Below, piece by piece: positions 1 through 11,096 of a stretch of DNA of 64,000 bases. The first letter of the stretch is position 1. Every line of letters begins with the position of its first letter. Origin of the DNA: Chlamydoabsidia padenii (Eukaryota; Mucoromycota; Mucoromycetes; Mucorales; Cunninghamellaceae); the NCBI GenBank assembly GCA_025330725.1, contig JAIWND010000025.1:124001-188000 (forward strand), in the 5' to 3' direction. The notes under the pieces are model-generated. The model did not search any database. It saw only the letters and a list, made by a program, of their open reading frames with translations, and was not told where the DNA came from. A program made the translations under genes and the position numbers.

Positions 1-127
1 TAAAAACAACAATGACCTTTGTTTAGTGTACTACTCTACCTTTTACTACTTGTTCAACTTTACGGTGAAGGGGACAAGTAAAAGAAAGAGGAAAGAGAGA
101 GAAAAGGGTTTGGACTCCACACCCTGT

Positions 128-141
128 GTCGGAATTTGAAA
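128..141 (-). promoter_or_regulatory. Recurrent CCG motif (TTTCAAATTCCGAC)
   Basis: Exact best-match copy of the WTTNAAAYNCCGM element found throughout the window. No start codon of a recognised gene lies within 150 bases, so its target may lie beyond the left edge. Confidence 0.4.
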
Positions 142-180
142 GCAGTAACATCAAACCGAGTCTTTTTCAGTTACGCAGAA

Positions 181-194
181 GTCGGGATTTGAAA
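181..194 (-). promoter_or_regulatory. Recurrent CCG motif (TTTCAAATCCCGAC)
   Basis: Second copy only 40 bases from the previous one, in the same orientation and directly followed by a GCATGAAT element. Paired copies suggest a promoter serving a gene left of the window. Confidence 0.4.
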
Positions 195-1221
195 CTGCAT
201 GAATCCTTTTTCTTTTAAGGCAATGCCGATAGTACCAAGATGACAAAGGACAAATCCCCAGACAAAAAAAAAAAGATGAGTGGATATTTATCTTGTCCAA
301 CCACCCATAACATATAAAGGTTTTATTGAAAGCTTCCAAACCTTCGTTGTCTTTAATACACATAAACTAACGAGATCGGACAAAAAAAGAAGCGCCCCGA
401 TTTGACTTGTCCTTGAAAGTGCTACCATCACTCTTCATAGTTGACTGGCTGTCATGAAAATATGCAAGAAGATATAGATCAGGCGATACTTCCACTTGTG
501 CTGCATACAAAATATAATCTCAGTCTCAAACGTGTGAAGGATTTAAAATCGATCTGCTGTATACCAGTATACTACTAGTAAAAAAAAAAAAATGACAGTA
601 CACAAAAAGAGTTCTTTCCCTCTCTCTTTCTCTTTTCCACAATGTCAGAAGATCACGGTCAAGTCCATCATCACTGTAGTACCACAGTAAAGTAGGCTGA
701 TTGTTTTCCTTTGTTTGTCCAAACTGTAATTATGATGGAAAAAAGGAGTAAACCTTGATTGCCAGTAAAAGAAAAAAAAACAATACGAAAAGGAAGATAT
801 AAATGTCGGTGGAAATGGACGAGGATGCAAAAAGGGGAAAGGTAAATAAATCAACAAGCTACCATTTATTGTGCTTATAAACATCAACATCTGGCAAAAG
901 AATATGTTTTTATTTTATTTCATCGGCTTCCATCCGAGAGAGTGCCACATGAGAGGGGGTAGGGAGGGGGAAGTTTATCGGGGCATCACCGACTTGATTG
1001 GTGATACAAACAGAGCCGCCTCGGCTTCTATCTCCTACATGCCCACCTTTTTCTTTTCTTTCTTTGCTTTAACATCTCATTCTATTTCTCTTGAGTTTAC
1101 TATATGTATTGTCTATTATTTCAATATCATCAGTTAACCTTCATGGAGGGAATGGTCTAGTAAAGGCGCTCTTTCAATTTTTTTTTTTTTTTTTTTTTTT
1201 TTGCATTGTCAGCTTAAGCAC

Positions 1222-1235
1222 TTTCAAATTCCGTT
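1222..1235 (+). promoter_or_regulatory. Recurrent CCG motif (TTTCAAATTCCGTT)
   Basis: Copy 261 bases upstream of the start codon at 1496. A weaker variant (TTTATCACCCCGTC, about 1379-1392) lies about 105 bases upstream of the same start, nearer the usual spacing. Confidence 0.35.
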
Positions 1236-1495
1236 CCAAGTGCTACACAAAATGGAAGCACAACATACAGCCTCCACATGATAAAATGTCAAGCATGCCT
1301 ATGAACTAAATTCTCGGAAGCACCAATCTGTTTGTGCCGATCCTTTTGTTTTTGCCCATTATTGTTATATAAAATCACTTTATCACCCCGTCTCCCCCTT
1401 TTCTTTCCACACTCTTTCTCTTTCTCTCTTCTCCCTTTACACTTTTTTTTTTTTTTTTTTTTAAATTTCATTACCTCTCAACACGGTCCATTGAC

Positions 1496-2446
1496 ATGAA
1501 TACAATCGACTTTCTATCTAGTGACATTGAGTTCCCTTGTGATTCGAACGAACCGAAATTATCAGCTAGTCCTTGTACCAAATTACCTGAACCTGTGGAT
1601 TGGTCTTTCCATGATTATTATAGCACCATCTTGGAAAAGGCGTTTTCACCCATAAACAATCTCACTGATATTCGACCATCCGAGCCTGTGACACAGCCGC
1701 CCAATTACCTTAAAGATTGGAAACACCCCTCATTGTTTACCGTCCACGATAAACAAGATGATCAAGCTGTGGTTCTTGTTTTGGGCAATGCAATCCAACC
1801 ACCGCAACAACAACAAAACAACAACAACAATCTTCGTGCTGCTCTGCGTGGTGCTTTGGACCTGGTTGAAAATGATATGCAGAAAAATATGCATGAATCA
1901 TTTAAAACCCCGACTACTCATCGTCCATTTGGCAACAGTTCTGTCTACAATAAGGATCATTATTTGACATGGAAAGATGATATACTGGCTGAAACACTTC
2001 ATATTGGGTCTCTTGATCAAGATTTATGGGATGAGGATGATGAACATGATGAAATGATGATTAGGAGACAAGATGCTTCTCCTGCCTATCATGCTATTGA
2101 CGAAAACCCTATCATCGATTCCTCCTTGCCTTCACGCATTAGTTCTATCATGCCCTTGTCTTCTTCTCCTCAATTGACAACAACAACCATTCAACATGAA
2201 CATCAACAGCAATTACAGGTACCTGTTTCTCGACAAGAACCAGAGATTGAAGTCCCGATCATCAGCGAACCTGCTTCTCCTTCTCCTTCCTTGACTTCAC
2301 CACCATTATCACAATCCACCAGATCAGGCAAATCCAAACAGTGGAATGTATGGAGTAAAGTCAAACAGGCAACTTTACCTTTTACCAAACAATTCAAATC
2401 ACCATCATCTTCCAAGAAAGTTTTCAAGCGCTTGTTTCAACATTGA
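1496..2446 (+). CDS. Hypothetical Asn/Gln/Ser-rich protein
   Basis: A single uninterrupted frame of 316 residues that I do not recognise. It starts at an ATG after a C/T-rich leader. Visible features are a Q/N run near residues 101-112, an acidic patch around 177-188 (DQDLWDEDDEHDE), a long Ser/Pro/Thr-rich middle, and a compact basic C-terminus from about 280 (KQWNVWSKVKQ through KKVFKRLFQH) that looks amphipathic. There is no signal peptide or membrane segment. The acidic and polar composition with a basic tail would fit a nuclear or membrane-peripheral regulator, but this is only inference. Codon use resembles the neighbours, and frame length plus codon quality support a real gene. Confidence 0.7.
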   Translation: MNTIDFLSSDIEFPCDSNEPKLSASPCTKLPEPVDWSFHDYYSTILEKAFSPINNLTDIRPSEPVTQPPNYLKDWKHPSLFTVHDKQDDQAVVLVLGNAIQPPQQQQNNNNNLRAALRGALDLVENDMQKNMHESFKTPTTHRPFGNSSVYNKDHYLTWKDDILAETLHIGSLDQDLWDEDDEHDEMMIRRQDASPAYHAIDENPIIDSSLPSRISSIMPLSSSPQLTTTTIQHEHQQQLQVPVSRQEPEIEVPIISEPASPSPSLTSPPLSQSTRSGKSKQWNVWSKVKQATLPFTKQFKSPSSSKKVFKRLFQH

Positions 2447-3017
2447 AATCCCGACTCTTCCCCTTTTTTTTTGTACATAGCCCCTCCTCCCCCTGATACC
2501 TTTTTATACCTTGTAATTACTTTTACATCACCTTTTTTTTTTTTTGTAAGATAGCCGGTCTTCTACTATATCTATATATTATATCTATTACCATATATTC
2601 TTATTCACATATATCTATATCCTATTTATTTGCCCACTTTTTTGTATGTAGTATGTATGTACCTTAGTTGTATCCCCCCTTTAATTCCTTTATATGGAAT
2701 TGTTCAAAACAATCTTCCCCCTTCAAATGCTACACATAATATAATATCATACTACATCCAATAAATTATATTCCAAAAGTTTAATTGCTATCAAGGTTAC
2801 AGTATGTAATTATGCCTTGTAAAACCTTGTCGGTTTAGTACGGATCAAGTGTTCCGACCTGACCTTCTTTGTCCCACTTCTTTTCCTTTTTGTCCCCCAC
2901 ACATAAATGATGGTTCAATGTTATCCCTTTTTATTTTAATCATTATCATAACTATATCCTATACTAAACTATATACAACAGTAATATAAATATATACAAC
3001 TGCAACAAAGTATCTAT
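2447..3017. other. Convergent 3' spacer
   Basis: Lies between the ends of the first gene and MRE11, which converge. It holds T-rich and TATA/TATAT low-complexity sequence suited to 3' ends. A motif copy (ATTGAAATCCCGAC, 2442-2455) overlaps the stop codon of the first gene and is probably fortuitous. No gene seen. Confidence 0.55.
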
Positions 3018-5186
3018 TTACTTTCGAAGAGAGAAGGAGGATGGAAGAGAGCGTTGAGGTTTTGTTCTGGTGGGTAAAAAGTTGTCGAATAAAGGCATGT
3101 CGTCATCTTCAATGTCCTGGTGATCCAACGGGTCGGATGTCGCCGTGGTGTGTAACATATTGTTGTCATCATGATCGGGTGCTCTTGTTGTTGTTGTTGA
3201 AGAAGTGCCTCGACTTTGTCTTGCTGGTGGTGGCCTTGCTGCTCGTTTTTTCGTTGTCGTGCTTGTACGGGGTTCCCAATCTACATGCATATCATCGTCG
3301 TCATCATCATCATTGTCCAAAGGAGAATCTCGAGCAGGTTGTTTTTGTTTCCGTTTAGCGGGTGTACGACGTGGTGGTGGAGACTGATTTCGTGTTACTG
3401 GTTCGCTAATCATTACAATATCATCATCATCGTCGCTGATATCAAATGCTGCTGCTGAAGATGTTCTTGTTGCCAAAGATCGTGTGTTGCGACTTGATAT
3501 ATTTGATGTTGTTGTTTCTTGACGACCCTGTTGTTGAATACCATCCGTTCCAGTTGTGCTACTCATCTGATCGTCCCTAGGTTGAGGAAGCACACCGGCA
3601 TGATCCCGAGCAAAAGCCTCCACCCGTGCGTTCTTGGTGACCAAAGCCCGTCGTTGTACATATTCAGCCGTAAGTACATCCACATCAGTTGATCCAGGTA
3701 TACTCTGTTCCACTTGATTCACACTTTTCGTCACAAATCGTCGAATAGCATCCTTGTCGTCCTTTTCCACAAACATCTTGACCGCTTCCTTGAATTCATT
3801 TTCAGCCAATAGACCCAAACTTTGCCCCAGGAATTCGTCGACAAGATCTTCCACCTTGATTTGATCCAGTCGTTCAGGAATAGAAGTCGATACGTCGTCG
3901 AGAATGGCCGAGGCAGGCCTTTTCCGAGAGGATGAAGAAGATGAGGTTGATTTGGATCGTTGGAATTTTAGCATATCTTTAGGATTCGCCACCTTGTTGG
4001 TATATTGTTGTCCGAATTGAAGAGGATTGAAGATTTCATAGCCACCAGTATAGTCCACTCGAATTCGAATCAATGGTAAAGGCATGGTACTAGTTTCCTC
4101 TTCCAAAGTATCCAATTGTTGTTCGTCCCACGCCACTTTGGCCCGAGTAATAAGATCGTTTACCACCGTTTGAAGATATCGTTGACAGGCTTTCACATCG
4201 TTGACAGGCACATCCGTTTGATTGAGCACCACACTTGTGAACTGGAAGGGCCGCACCGTCGTCAGTCGAATCTTTTGCAAAGAGTAGTCATTACCAGTGA
4301 TTTGTAATAACCCCACATGTTTTGCCAAGGCTTCACCTTCAGAGAGACTTGTGGCTACCGATGATCCAGGTTGAGTAATCGTGAGTCCCGGGTGAGCTGT
4401 ATGTTCAGGATCAATTCTACAATCATGTTCGTGTCCCCAAAGCACCAAATCTAAAAAGTCACCCAAGAAAGCCTCTGGTATATAATTCGTCGGTCCATGC
4501 TTGACACGGTTTTGATGGAGGACAAAGAGGTTAAAGCTGTCGTCGAGCCAGTTTTCGTCCACCGGTCGACTGAATTGCACATGACCATCCCGCCAAACCC
4601 GAAACAGTCGTTCGTCCCGCATATTACCCAAGCCATAGAGGGCCAGTTTACTTGTTCCTTTGGTCATGAGAATAGGTTGCACCACCACGTTTTGAATGTC
4701 GTGTGTGCGTCCAAAGTAGTTGACCAAACCAGTCACCGATAACAATTGAAGAGCACACAGATTACCGGGTCCATTAGGATCATCATGATTGCCATGAATA
4801 GAGAAGACAGGATAGCTGACGTTGAGATTGGGGTCGAGGTAATTGGCTGTTGTATACCCGTCGTGAAAGTGTTCGGACTGGTCGCTGGCTATCCATATTT
4901 TGCTTGGCTTGTCACCCATACAGTATCGTCGTAAGAGGTCCATGGTCTGATAAAGACAAGAGCGCGATGGGCGATTGTGATGGAAGAGATCGCCGCCAAG
5001 AAGAATAAAATCCACTTGATGTTGCTGTGCCAGTTTCAGGATTTCTTCAAATGTAGTGAAAGAATCTTGACCTCGTACTGGATCGTCTTCAAGATAACCA
5101 ATATGATTGTCGGTGGCTATAAGTATCTTGAAGGTGTTGGCAAAGGCATCATTTGTGTCTTGATCAGAGGATTCACCAAAATCCAT
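3018..5186 (-). CDS. MRE11: MRE11 double-strand break repair nuclease
   Basis: A single exon of about 722 residues. The N-terminus is a Mn-dependent calcineurin-like phosphoesterase with the family motifs in order: DNHIGY (residues 26-31), GGDLFHHNRPS (around 64-74), GNHDDP, and LWGHEHDC. The Mre11 DNA-binding (capping) domain follows up to about residue 400. The C-terminal third is disordered, with Asp runs and basic RKRP / KRKQKQ stretches, typical of fungal and animal Mre11. In the MRN/MRX complex with Rad50 and Nbs1/Xrs2 it processes DNA ends and signals breaks in the nucleus. I start at the inner Met (MDFGESS) because the 13 upstream codons look like leader. The gene is divergent from the PPR gene, with a CCG motif 72 bases upstream. 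Confidence 0.95.
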   Translation of the reverse strand: MDFGESSDQDTNDAFANTFKILIATDNHIGYLEDDPVRGQDSFTTFEEILKLAQQHQVDFILLGGDLFHHNRPSRSCLYQTMDLLRRYCMGDKPSKIWIASDQSEHFHDGYTTANYLDPNLNVSYPVFSIHGNHDDPNGPGNLCALQLLSVTGLVNYFGRTHDIQNVVVQPILMTKGTSKLALYGLGNMRDERLFRVWRDGHVQFSRPVDENWLDDSFNLFVLHQNRVKHGPTNYIPEAFLGDFLDLVLWGHEHDCRIDPEHTAHPGLTITQPGSSVATSLSEGEALAKHVGLLQITGNDYSLQKIRLTTVRPFQFTSVVLNQTDVPVNDVKACQRYLQTVVNDLITRAKVAWDEQQLDTLEEETSTMPLPLIRIRVDYTGGYEIFNPLQFGQQYTNKVANPKDMLKFQRSKSTSSSSSSRKRPASAILDDVSTSIPERLDQIKVEDLVDEFLGQSLGLLAENEFKEAVKMFVEKDDKDAIRRFVTKSVNQVEQSIPGSTDVDVLTAEYVQRRALVTKNARVEAFARDHAGVLPQPRDDQMSSTTGTDGIQQQGRQETTTSNISSRNTRSLATRTSSAAAFDISDDDDDIVMISEPVTRNQSPPPRRTPAKRKQKQPARDSPLDNDDDDDDDMHVDWEPRTSTTTKKRAARPPPARQSRGTSSTTTTRAPDHDDNNMLHTTATSDPLDHQDIEDDDMPLFDNFLPTRTKPQRSLPSSFSLRK

Positions 5187-5558
5187 GTTGTATTTGTGTA
5201 TAATGTTATGTGGAAGAAGCAACAAAAAAAGGGTGGCGACTTGGACATAGTGCTGATTGTAAACTCCGATAAAAGTGGTCAGCGTAAAGAATATTTATCC
5301 TGATACCCCATAGGCACTATTAGTGTTCATCAAACCTTCATATAGTCTATTATGGCTGTATGCAGATACAGCTGCAGGAAGAAACTTTTCAGAGGTATCC
5401 GTTTAACCTTTCAAGTAAAACAAAAGAATAAGGAAGGTTGTATGAATTCACACCCCGCACTAAGTGTATTATAGAGGAGGTGGCGATTTTGTTTGACTTG
5501 TCTTCTCCTTTTTTGTTTCCATTATTTTGTATTCCTTTATCACTATCAATCTCATGTT
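5187..5558. promoter_or_regulatory. Shared divergent promoter MRE11 / PPR
   Basis: This spacer of 372 bases must serve both genes. It contains ATTGTAAACTCCGAT (5257-5271), 72 bases from the MRE11 start, and GAATTCACACCCCGCA (5445-5459), about 100 bases from the PPR start, so each side has its own copy or variant of the recurrent motif. The ATG at 5493 is in frame with the PPR gene but gives a hydrophobic leader, and I treat it as untranslated. Confidence 0.5.
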
Positions 5559-7697
5559 ATGATTCGTTTACGCTCATCTGTCAAATCCCTCAAGAATAGA
5601 CTACCATCCGTTGGCTCTGACGGGTCGACCTATCGTAAAGTGGTGCTACGTCAAAATCAACCTTACCTCACGATCAACTTCTCTACAACAAGTTATATAG
5701 CACGTTGCCAACATGAACCAATAACCTCAACTGTCATAAATGCCGATGCAACAAAATTAGACAATGGTCCTACTCCAATCAACAACACATCAACATTTTC
5801 TAAAACTATCAAACAACTCGATGTTAATGGGGCTTGGGAAGAATATCGACGGGTGGTCCAGGATCCACAAGTAACCTTGAAGAAATCTGATTACTACGCG
5901 GTTTCTAAAATGTTAAAAAACGATACAATGACCTTCACTTCCATCAAGCGTCTACAAGCACTTTTACGTGATCTCCATCAACGTGAAGCAATGCCTGACG
6001 TCTTTGTACATTGCTGTGACATCCTCATGTCTCTCCACCTACAACACGAAGACCTGGATTCAGCACTATTGGTATTCGACGGTATGATGAACTCCAACTA
6101 CAAGCCATCACATTACACAGTAAGGACTATTCTGGAAGGTGTTATACAATATGGATCTATTGGTGATGCTCTCTCCTTGAACAAGGCTCTCCACAAGAAG
6201 AAACTCTTCCCACAAGACATGAGGACTTATGAAAAGTTTCTCAAGGTACTCGGTTTGAACTTTGGTGATCTGAAATCATGTGATGTCTTATTCAACGAAT
6301 TATTGAAAAAATACAATAACAACAAGGATGGGGACCTCAAGCCAACGACAAATTTATACAATCTCATGTTTAACATCTATTACAAGAACCAACCAAAATC
6401 TAAAAATACTGATGTATGGTCCTTGTATGAACAGCTCATGGCGAATGATTCAGGCGTACGACCCAACTGGAAAACCTACGAGATCTTGATCAAAATTTTT
6501 GGTAATGATGATTCTCTTGGATTTGAATATACGGCACGACTCTATCAAGACATGCAACGACTCGGGATCGACATGAAGGCTTCACATTATAATGGTATGG
6601 GATACGATGCTTCGAAAACATTAACAATGCTCTTACTCAAGGAAAACAGAGCAAATAAAATAAACACCAGGGACTTGAATTTATTGATTAATTCTGCAGT
6701 AAAAGACAACAAATTTGATGATGCCTGGGATATATATCAATTTATGGTGACACAGAAAGGTAAGACATTATTACCCAATGTCATCACTTATGCCACCATT
6801 ATGAAGGCACTCGTCAAGGATACCACTCGACCTACATCTATGGTGTTTGATATGTATGAAGATATGAAACGACACAACATCCAGGCTGATCATTTCATCA
6901 TCAACTGCTTACTACAGGCGTGCAGACCTAATGGTGACATGGACAAGGTGATCGACATTATTCACGAAATGCGACAATCCAAGATATCAGTCGACAAGTA
7001 TTTATTCAGCAACCTGATCTCTGCGGTCAGTAACAAGGAATCGGCATTAAATCAACAAGACATGGATCTGTTAAAATCAGTGTGGGACGAGGGGGTCGCT
7101 CTGGATACTCAATTCGCAAGTTCGTCCTGTAATAAATACCTCAGACTCTGGGTACGCTATTCCTCTTCTGAACAACAACAACAACAACAAGAACCGACAC
7201 AACATGATAACGACAATGAAGACAGTATCCACTTGGCTGGCCCACCCATGTCTGACACACTCAAGCATATGATGACGGTTTATCATACCATGCGACACAT
7301 GGACAACAAAATGGAGCCACCAGACTGGTTCACCTATTCACTTTTAATCAAGGCAATGGTGGATGAAAAGCAAAGCCGACAAGCCCTGGTCGTTTTTCGA
7401 GATGCCCAGACAAATAAAATACGACTCGGCGCCAACATATACAACTTGATCATGCAAGGTCTACTCTTGGAGAACAACCCAAATCCGGTAATGCATTTAT
7501 GGCAAGATATGAAGGTTCGACGTATCTGGCCTAACCGTGCGACTTATGATCTTGTCCTGGATGCTTGTGAACAACTTGGTTTGGTGGAATCATTCAAGAT
7601 TATTTTACAACAACGACAATCAGATGCGGATCGATTGGATACATTGGATAGGATGCATGATAGACAGGAAGGTGGTGAGGATGATGTGGAAAAATAG
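5559..7697 (+). CDS. Mitochondrial pentatricopeptide repeat (PPR) protein
   Basis: A single exon of 712 residues. The N-terminus (MIRLRSSVKSLKNRLPSV) is basic and lacks acidic residues, as in mitochondrial presequences; this is why the inner Met is preferred over the in-frame ATG at 5493. From about residue 90 the protein is built of helical-hairpin repeats with PPR spacing, for example segments with NVITYATIMKAL, ADHFIINCLLQAC, DWFTYSLLIKAM and NRATYDLVLDAC. A Gln run lies near residue 535. Fungal PPR proteins of this size bind mitochondrial RNAs and act in mitochondrial mRNA stability or translation; the RNA target cannot be read from sequence. It is divergent from MRE11 and convergent with the first amidase. 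Confidence 0.85.
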   Translation: MIRLRSSVKSLKNRLPSVGSDGSTYRKVVLRQNQPYLTINFSTTSYIARCQHEPITSTVINADATKLDNGPTPINNTSTFSKTIKQLDVNGAWEEYRRVVQDPQVTLKKSDYYAVSKMLKNDTMTFTSIKRLQALLRDLHQREAMPDVFVHCCDILMSLHLQHEDLDSALLVFDGMMNSNYKPSHYTVRTILEGVIQYGSIGDALSLNKALHKKKLFPQDMRTYEKFLKVLGLNFGDLKSCDVLFNELLKKYNNNKDGDLKPTTNLYNLMFNIYYKNQPKSKNTDVWSLYEQLMANDSGVRPNWKTYEILIKIFGNDDSLGFEYTARLYQDMQRLGIDMKASHYNGMGYDASKTLTMLLLKENRANKINTRDLNLLINSAVKDNKFDDAWDIYQFMVTQKGKTLLPNVITYATIMKALVKDTTRPTSMVFDMYEDMKRHNIQADHFIINCLLQACRPNGDMDKVIDIIHEMRQSKISVDKYLFSNLISAVSNKESALNQQDMDLLKSVWDEGVALDTQFASSSCNKYLRLWVRYSSSEQQQQQQEPTQHDNDNEDSIHLAGPPMSDTLKHMMTVYHTMRHMDNKMEPPDWFTYSLLIKAMVDEKQSRQALVVFRDAQTNKIRLGANIYNLIMQGLLLENNPNPVMHLWQDMKVRRIWPNRATYDLVLDACEQLGLVESFKIILQQRQSDADRLDTLDRMHDRQEGGEDDVEK

Positions 7698-8056
7698 GCA
7701 CGTCGACAATTGCTGGAATAAATCAGCGAATAGATTGGATTTTATTTACCAATACATTTAATAGACTAGTCATACATATATAGAATTCATATAGTCAACA
7801 CATCTTTGTTTAATTAATAATAATAATATATATATAAAAAAAGTTTATTTATGATCATAATCTTCACCATGTAGGCATTGTCGAGATTTCAATTTATGAT
7901 ATCCATGCAACCGTCTCCTATATTCCATGGTCATGCCTACACAATAAAGTCGATTCCTCACAAATATGACAAATAGAAACATGATGTTTCTTGATTTTAT
8001 TTATAAAAATACACAAATTTATACTACACTAAAGAATTCAACGTAGCCAGCAAGCA
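7698..8056. other. Convergent 3' spacer
   Basis: AT-rich spacer of 359 bases between the convergent PPR and amidase genes, with TATATA runs and AATAAA-like signals on both strands. No gene seen. Confidence 0.5.
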
Positions 8057-10239
8057 TTAGACAGTCAAATGGTCATCAGAGTAAGATACCTTTGGTTTAC
8101 GACGTTCAATACCAGGAGCTTGTTCACAAACCTTGGCGATACGGAGCAAGAGGCTTTCATTGTACCATCCGGCCATAAAGTGCACACCGACGGGCTTATC
8201 ATTGTTGAATCCACTAGGCACCGACAAGGCAGGGATACCAGTAAAGTTGGCCAAAGAAGCAAACTTGGTACATTGCACCGTGTTCTTAAAGTCCATAAGA
8301 CCATGTTCCAAACTTCCTTCAGGCAAATCCAAAGCTTGAATACCAGTGACAGGGGCGATGATCACGTCGACTGATTCAAAGATCTTTTCCATTTGAGCCA
8401 TCATCATTCCCCGGACTTGTTGAGCACGGACATAGTCGGCAGTAGTGGCTTCGTTTGTCAGAGCCATCATCACACGGGTATAAGGGAGCCAGTCCTTGTG
8501 GTTTTCAGGGAATCGTCGAGCGAATGAATTCATTTCAGAAGAGATGGTAATGGAATGAGCTACATATACAAACACACAAAAAGAAGGTATCAGTATCTGT
8601 CATTGTCGTTTATTCTTCTTTTTTTTTTTTTTTCTTACCTGCACGGGCGATGTCAATGTCCTTGATATCAATTTCCACAATGTTAGCACCAAGTTTCTTG
8701 AAATGGTCGACAAAGGTTGTGATGTGATCCACCATGGCAGGGACTTCCACTTCCTTGTTCCATTCAGGCAAAACGGCAATAGTGAGACCTTCCAATGAAT
8801 CAGTCTTGTTGTAATCCTTGAGAGAGAAGGGAGGTTGGACCAAGGTCTTGGGATCATTCTTATCTGCACCACTAATGATGCTGAATGATAAAGCCAAATC
8901 ATCGGCAGTGGTGGCGATCGGACCAATAACACCAACAGAAGGACCAAAACCAGCTATAACAATAGATTTCAAGATGAATATCACGATTTCATTTCTTCTG
9001 AATCGACCCAATGATATCTCCTCCTGTGAAACTTACATGCACCATAACCGGATACACGACCAGCAGTAGGTTTCAAACCATATACACCACAGAAGGAAGA
9101 AGGAATACGGATGGAACCACCACCATCACCACCCAAAGAGATGGGCACTAAACCACCAGCAACAGCAGCAGCAGATCCACCACTGCTACCACCACTAGAG
9201 CATGTCAAGTTGTAAGGATTTCTGGGGGTACCACTGTTAGGATTGACAGAAAAGGTATCTATATCATATATGAAAAAAAAAAGGTTAATTATGGAGATCA
9301 AATCGGATATTTCTTTTCCCATTTACCCCAGCCGATTTCATTCCTATAACCATAATTAGATTAGTTAGATTCAGGGTCCAACTTGTCCACATTTTTTTTC
9401 CCCTTTTTTGCCCACAGTTTGTTATTTACTTACATTCTAGCATGACCAACGATGATAACACCAGCATCACGCAAGTTGTTTACAGGAGTGGAATCATGGA
9501 CAGCGGGAGCATCCTTGTTCAAGAAGGTAGTACCAGCAGTAGTAACACGATCTTTAATAAATTGATCTTCCTTGAATACCATAAAGATGCCATCCAATTG
9601 ACTTTTGTGTTGTTTGTTCTTGTAACGTTCAGTGGAAGCAGCAGCTTGGCGAAGGATGTCTTCTTTATCAACAGGTTGGACCCATTCGTGAGCTGCACTA
9701 GCTTCAATAGAAGCAATCACTCGATTAGCGACCTAAATAAAAGCAAAAGTGAGTGAGTCGAGAGAAAGAGAGAGAGAGATCTACATACCTGAGTGGGGGT
9801 CAGACTTTGGTCGAGATACTTTTCATGATAATCCCAGAAGGAGAGGAAGGTAGAGGACTTGCTTCTGGCAGCATGATCTAAAACTGGGATCTACATTATA
9901 AAAGTGGTTAGAATCTATGTCTTGTGGAGCATCTGGTTACCTTTTTTTCAGTGGTTTCACTGGAAGATGCTTTAGCCAAGTAAGAGAAGGGAATGGGGAA
10001 AGTAATAGGCAAGCCAACAAAGTCTTGACGGCTTCGAAGAGCACCAAATGGAGAAGTCTTGGACAAATTAGCAGCAACACCAGGTTGTTCTTCCAAGGTC
10101 TTGACAAGGTCAAGCAAGTTTTGACCTACCATAACGGGGGTTGAGGGCTATCATACAAAAAAATGGAGTTTGGTATATTAGAGTCATTTCCAGCTACATT
10201 TTTAACAAACATGCTTACTTTGTTCGCTGTTTCAGTCAT
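8057..10239 (-). CDS. Amidase-signature hydrolase, copy 1
   Basis: A spliced gene of 8 exons (10239-10221 counted from ATG to 10219, then 10147-9941, 9890-9789, 9732-9434, 9343-9327, 9258-9037, 8953-8639, 8559-8057), giving 561 residues with all phases consistent. It is an amidase-signature enzyme with the Ser-Ser-Lys triad visible: Lys164 (MVFKED), Ser240 in GGSSGGS and nucleophile Ser264 in GGGSIRIP. The family includes fatty-acid amide hydrolases and acetamidases; the length and C-terminal part fit the fungal amidase/FAAH group, but the substrate is not determined. There is no signal peptide. Exon 5 is only 17 nt. A paralogue lies immediately upstream at 11097-13262. A CCG motif lies 86 bases upstream of the start. 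Confidence 0.9.
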
Positions 10240-11096
10240 ATTGTAATTAGTAGTAATAAAAAAAAAGTTTAGAAGAGAGAAAAAAAAAGGTCATTGATTA
10301 CAAAAAGACGGGGTAGTTTTATATATTCGAAACTCCGACAGACAGTTCACAGTTTTAGCTCCCACACTCAAAAATGATGACCACTGGCGATACGTGCTGA
10401 GATTGAATGGCGGGCGGGAAAAGAATGCAAGTGCATGACAAGAAAATCCGGACACTTTTTACCAAAAACAGTATTCAATGACTAACAAACAAGAGGGTCT
10501 GTCCACTGTATGTTCCCGCGATCATTCGGTACCTGAATCCAAATCACAATAAGGTTGGTGAGAGATAAAAAGGTAGTCATGTAAACTTTTTATGATATAG
10601 ACCCTTTGGTCTGAAAATGATGGTCGATTGGGAATCACTAGATTAAAAAAAATAATGTACAAGAATGATGCTTTAGGACCTTGGGAACAAATCTTGTCGA
10701 AAAGCGATTTCCGAATGCAAGTTGGTTCACTTTTGGCTGTGGGGGTTCATACACCAAAAGAGAGAAATAGATTTGACTTAACTTGTGCGCCTCATGCTAT
10801 CGGAATTTAATTCAATGCAAAAAAAGTTCTTTCTCTTTTTGATGGACATTATCTTCCTTTTGTCAATAAAATCCATTTACAATACATTATGATAACTGTA
10901 TGCATTGCTTTGTTTGACTAGCCTCCAGTAACTAACCTTTGAACGACGCTTGTTTTGTCGATGCTCCTGTCAAAATTCGACAATATTACATGCGATGCGT
11001 GTAAAAAACGGTTTTTATTTTATTGACGAATCATCCCCGCCTAACTAATACTAAATAAACTACAATACTATATCAAAAAATAACACCAAGAGCCAA
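10240..11096. other. Spacer between tandem amidases
   Basis: 857 bases carrying the promoter of copy 1 and the 3' end of copy 2. The only longer frame (10628-10810 plus) has no domain signal. A CCG motif sits at 10325-10338 (TTCGAAACTCCGAC). Nothing else recognised. Confidence 0.5.
10325..10338 (+). promoter_or_regulatory. Recurrent CCG motif (TTCGAAACTCCGAC)
   Basis: 86 bases upstream of the start codon of amidase copy 1, within the common spacing range of this element. Confidence 0.45.

Larger units (their letters stand above)
1..1495. other. Spacer upstream of first gene; no gene seen
   Basis: No convincing coding frame on either strand; the short open frames run through T-rich or A-rich low-complexity sequence. 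The stretch holds three copies of the recurrent CCG motif (128-141 minus, 181-194 minus, 1222-1235 plus), T runs at about 1179-1202 and 1443-1462, and a GATTCATGCAGT element next to the second motif (rc at about 193-204). The last 120 bases before the next gene are C/T-rich, as in many fungal promoters. Confidence 0.6.

Noticed and set aside
10628..10810. 60-codon frame in the spacer between amidases
   Set aside because: No domain or splice context; length is expected by chance.
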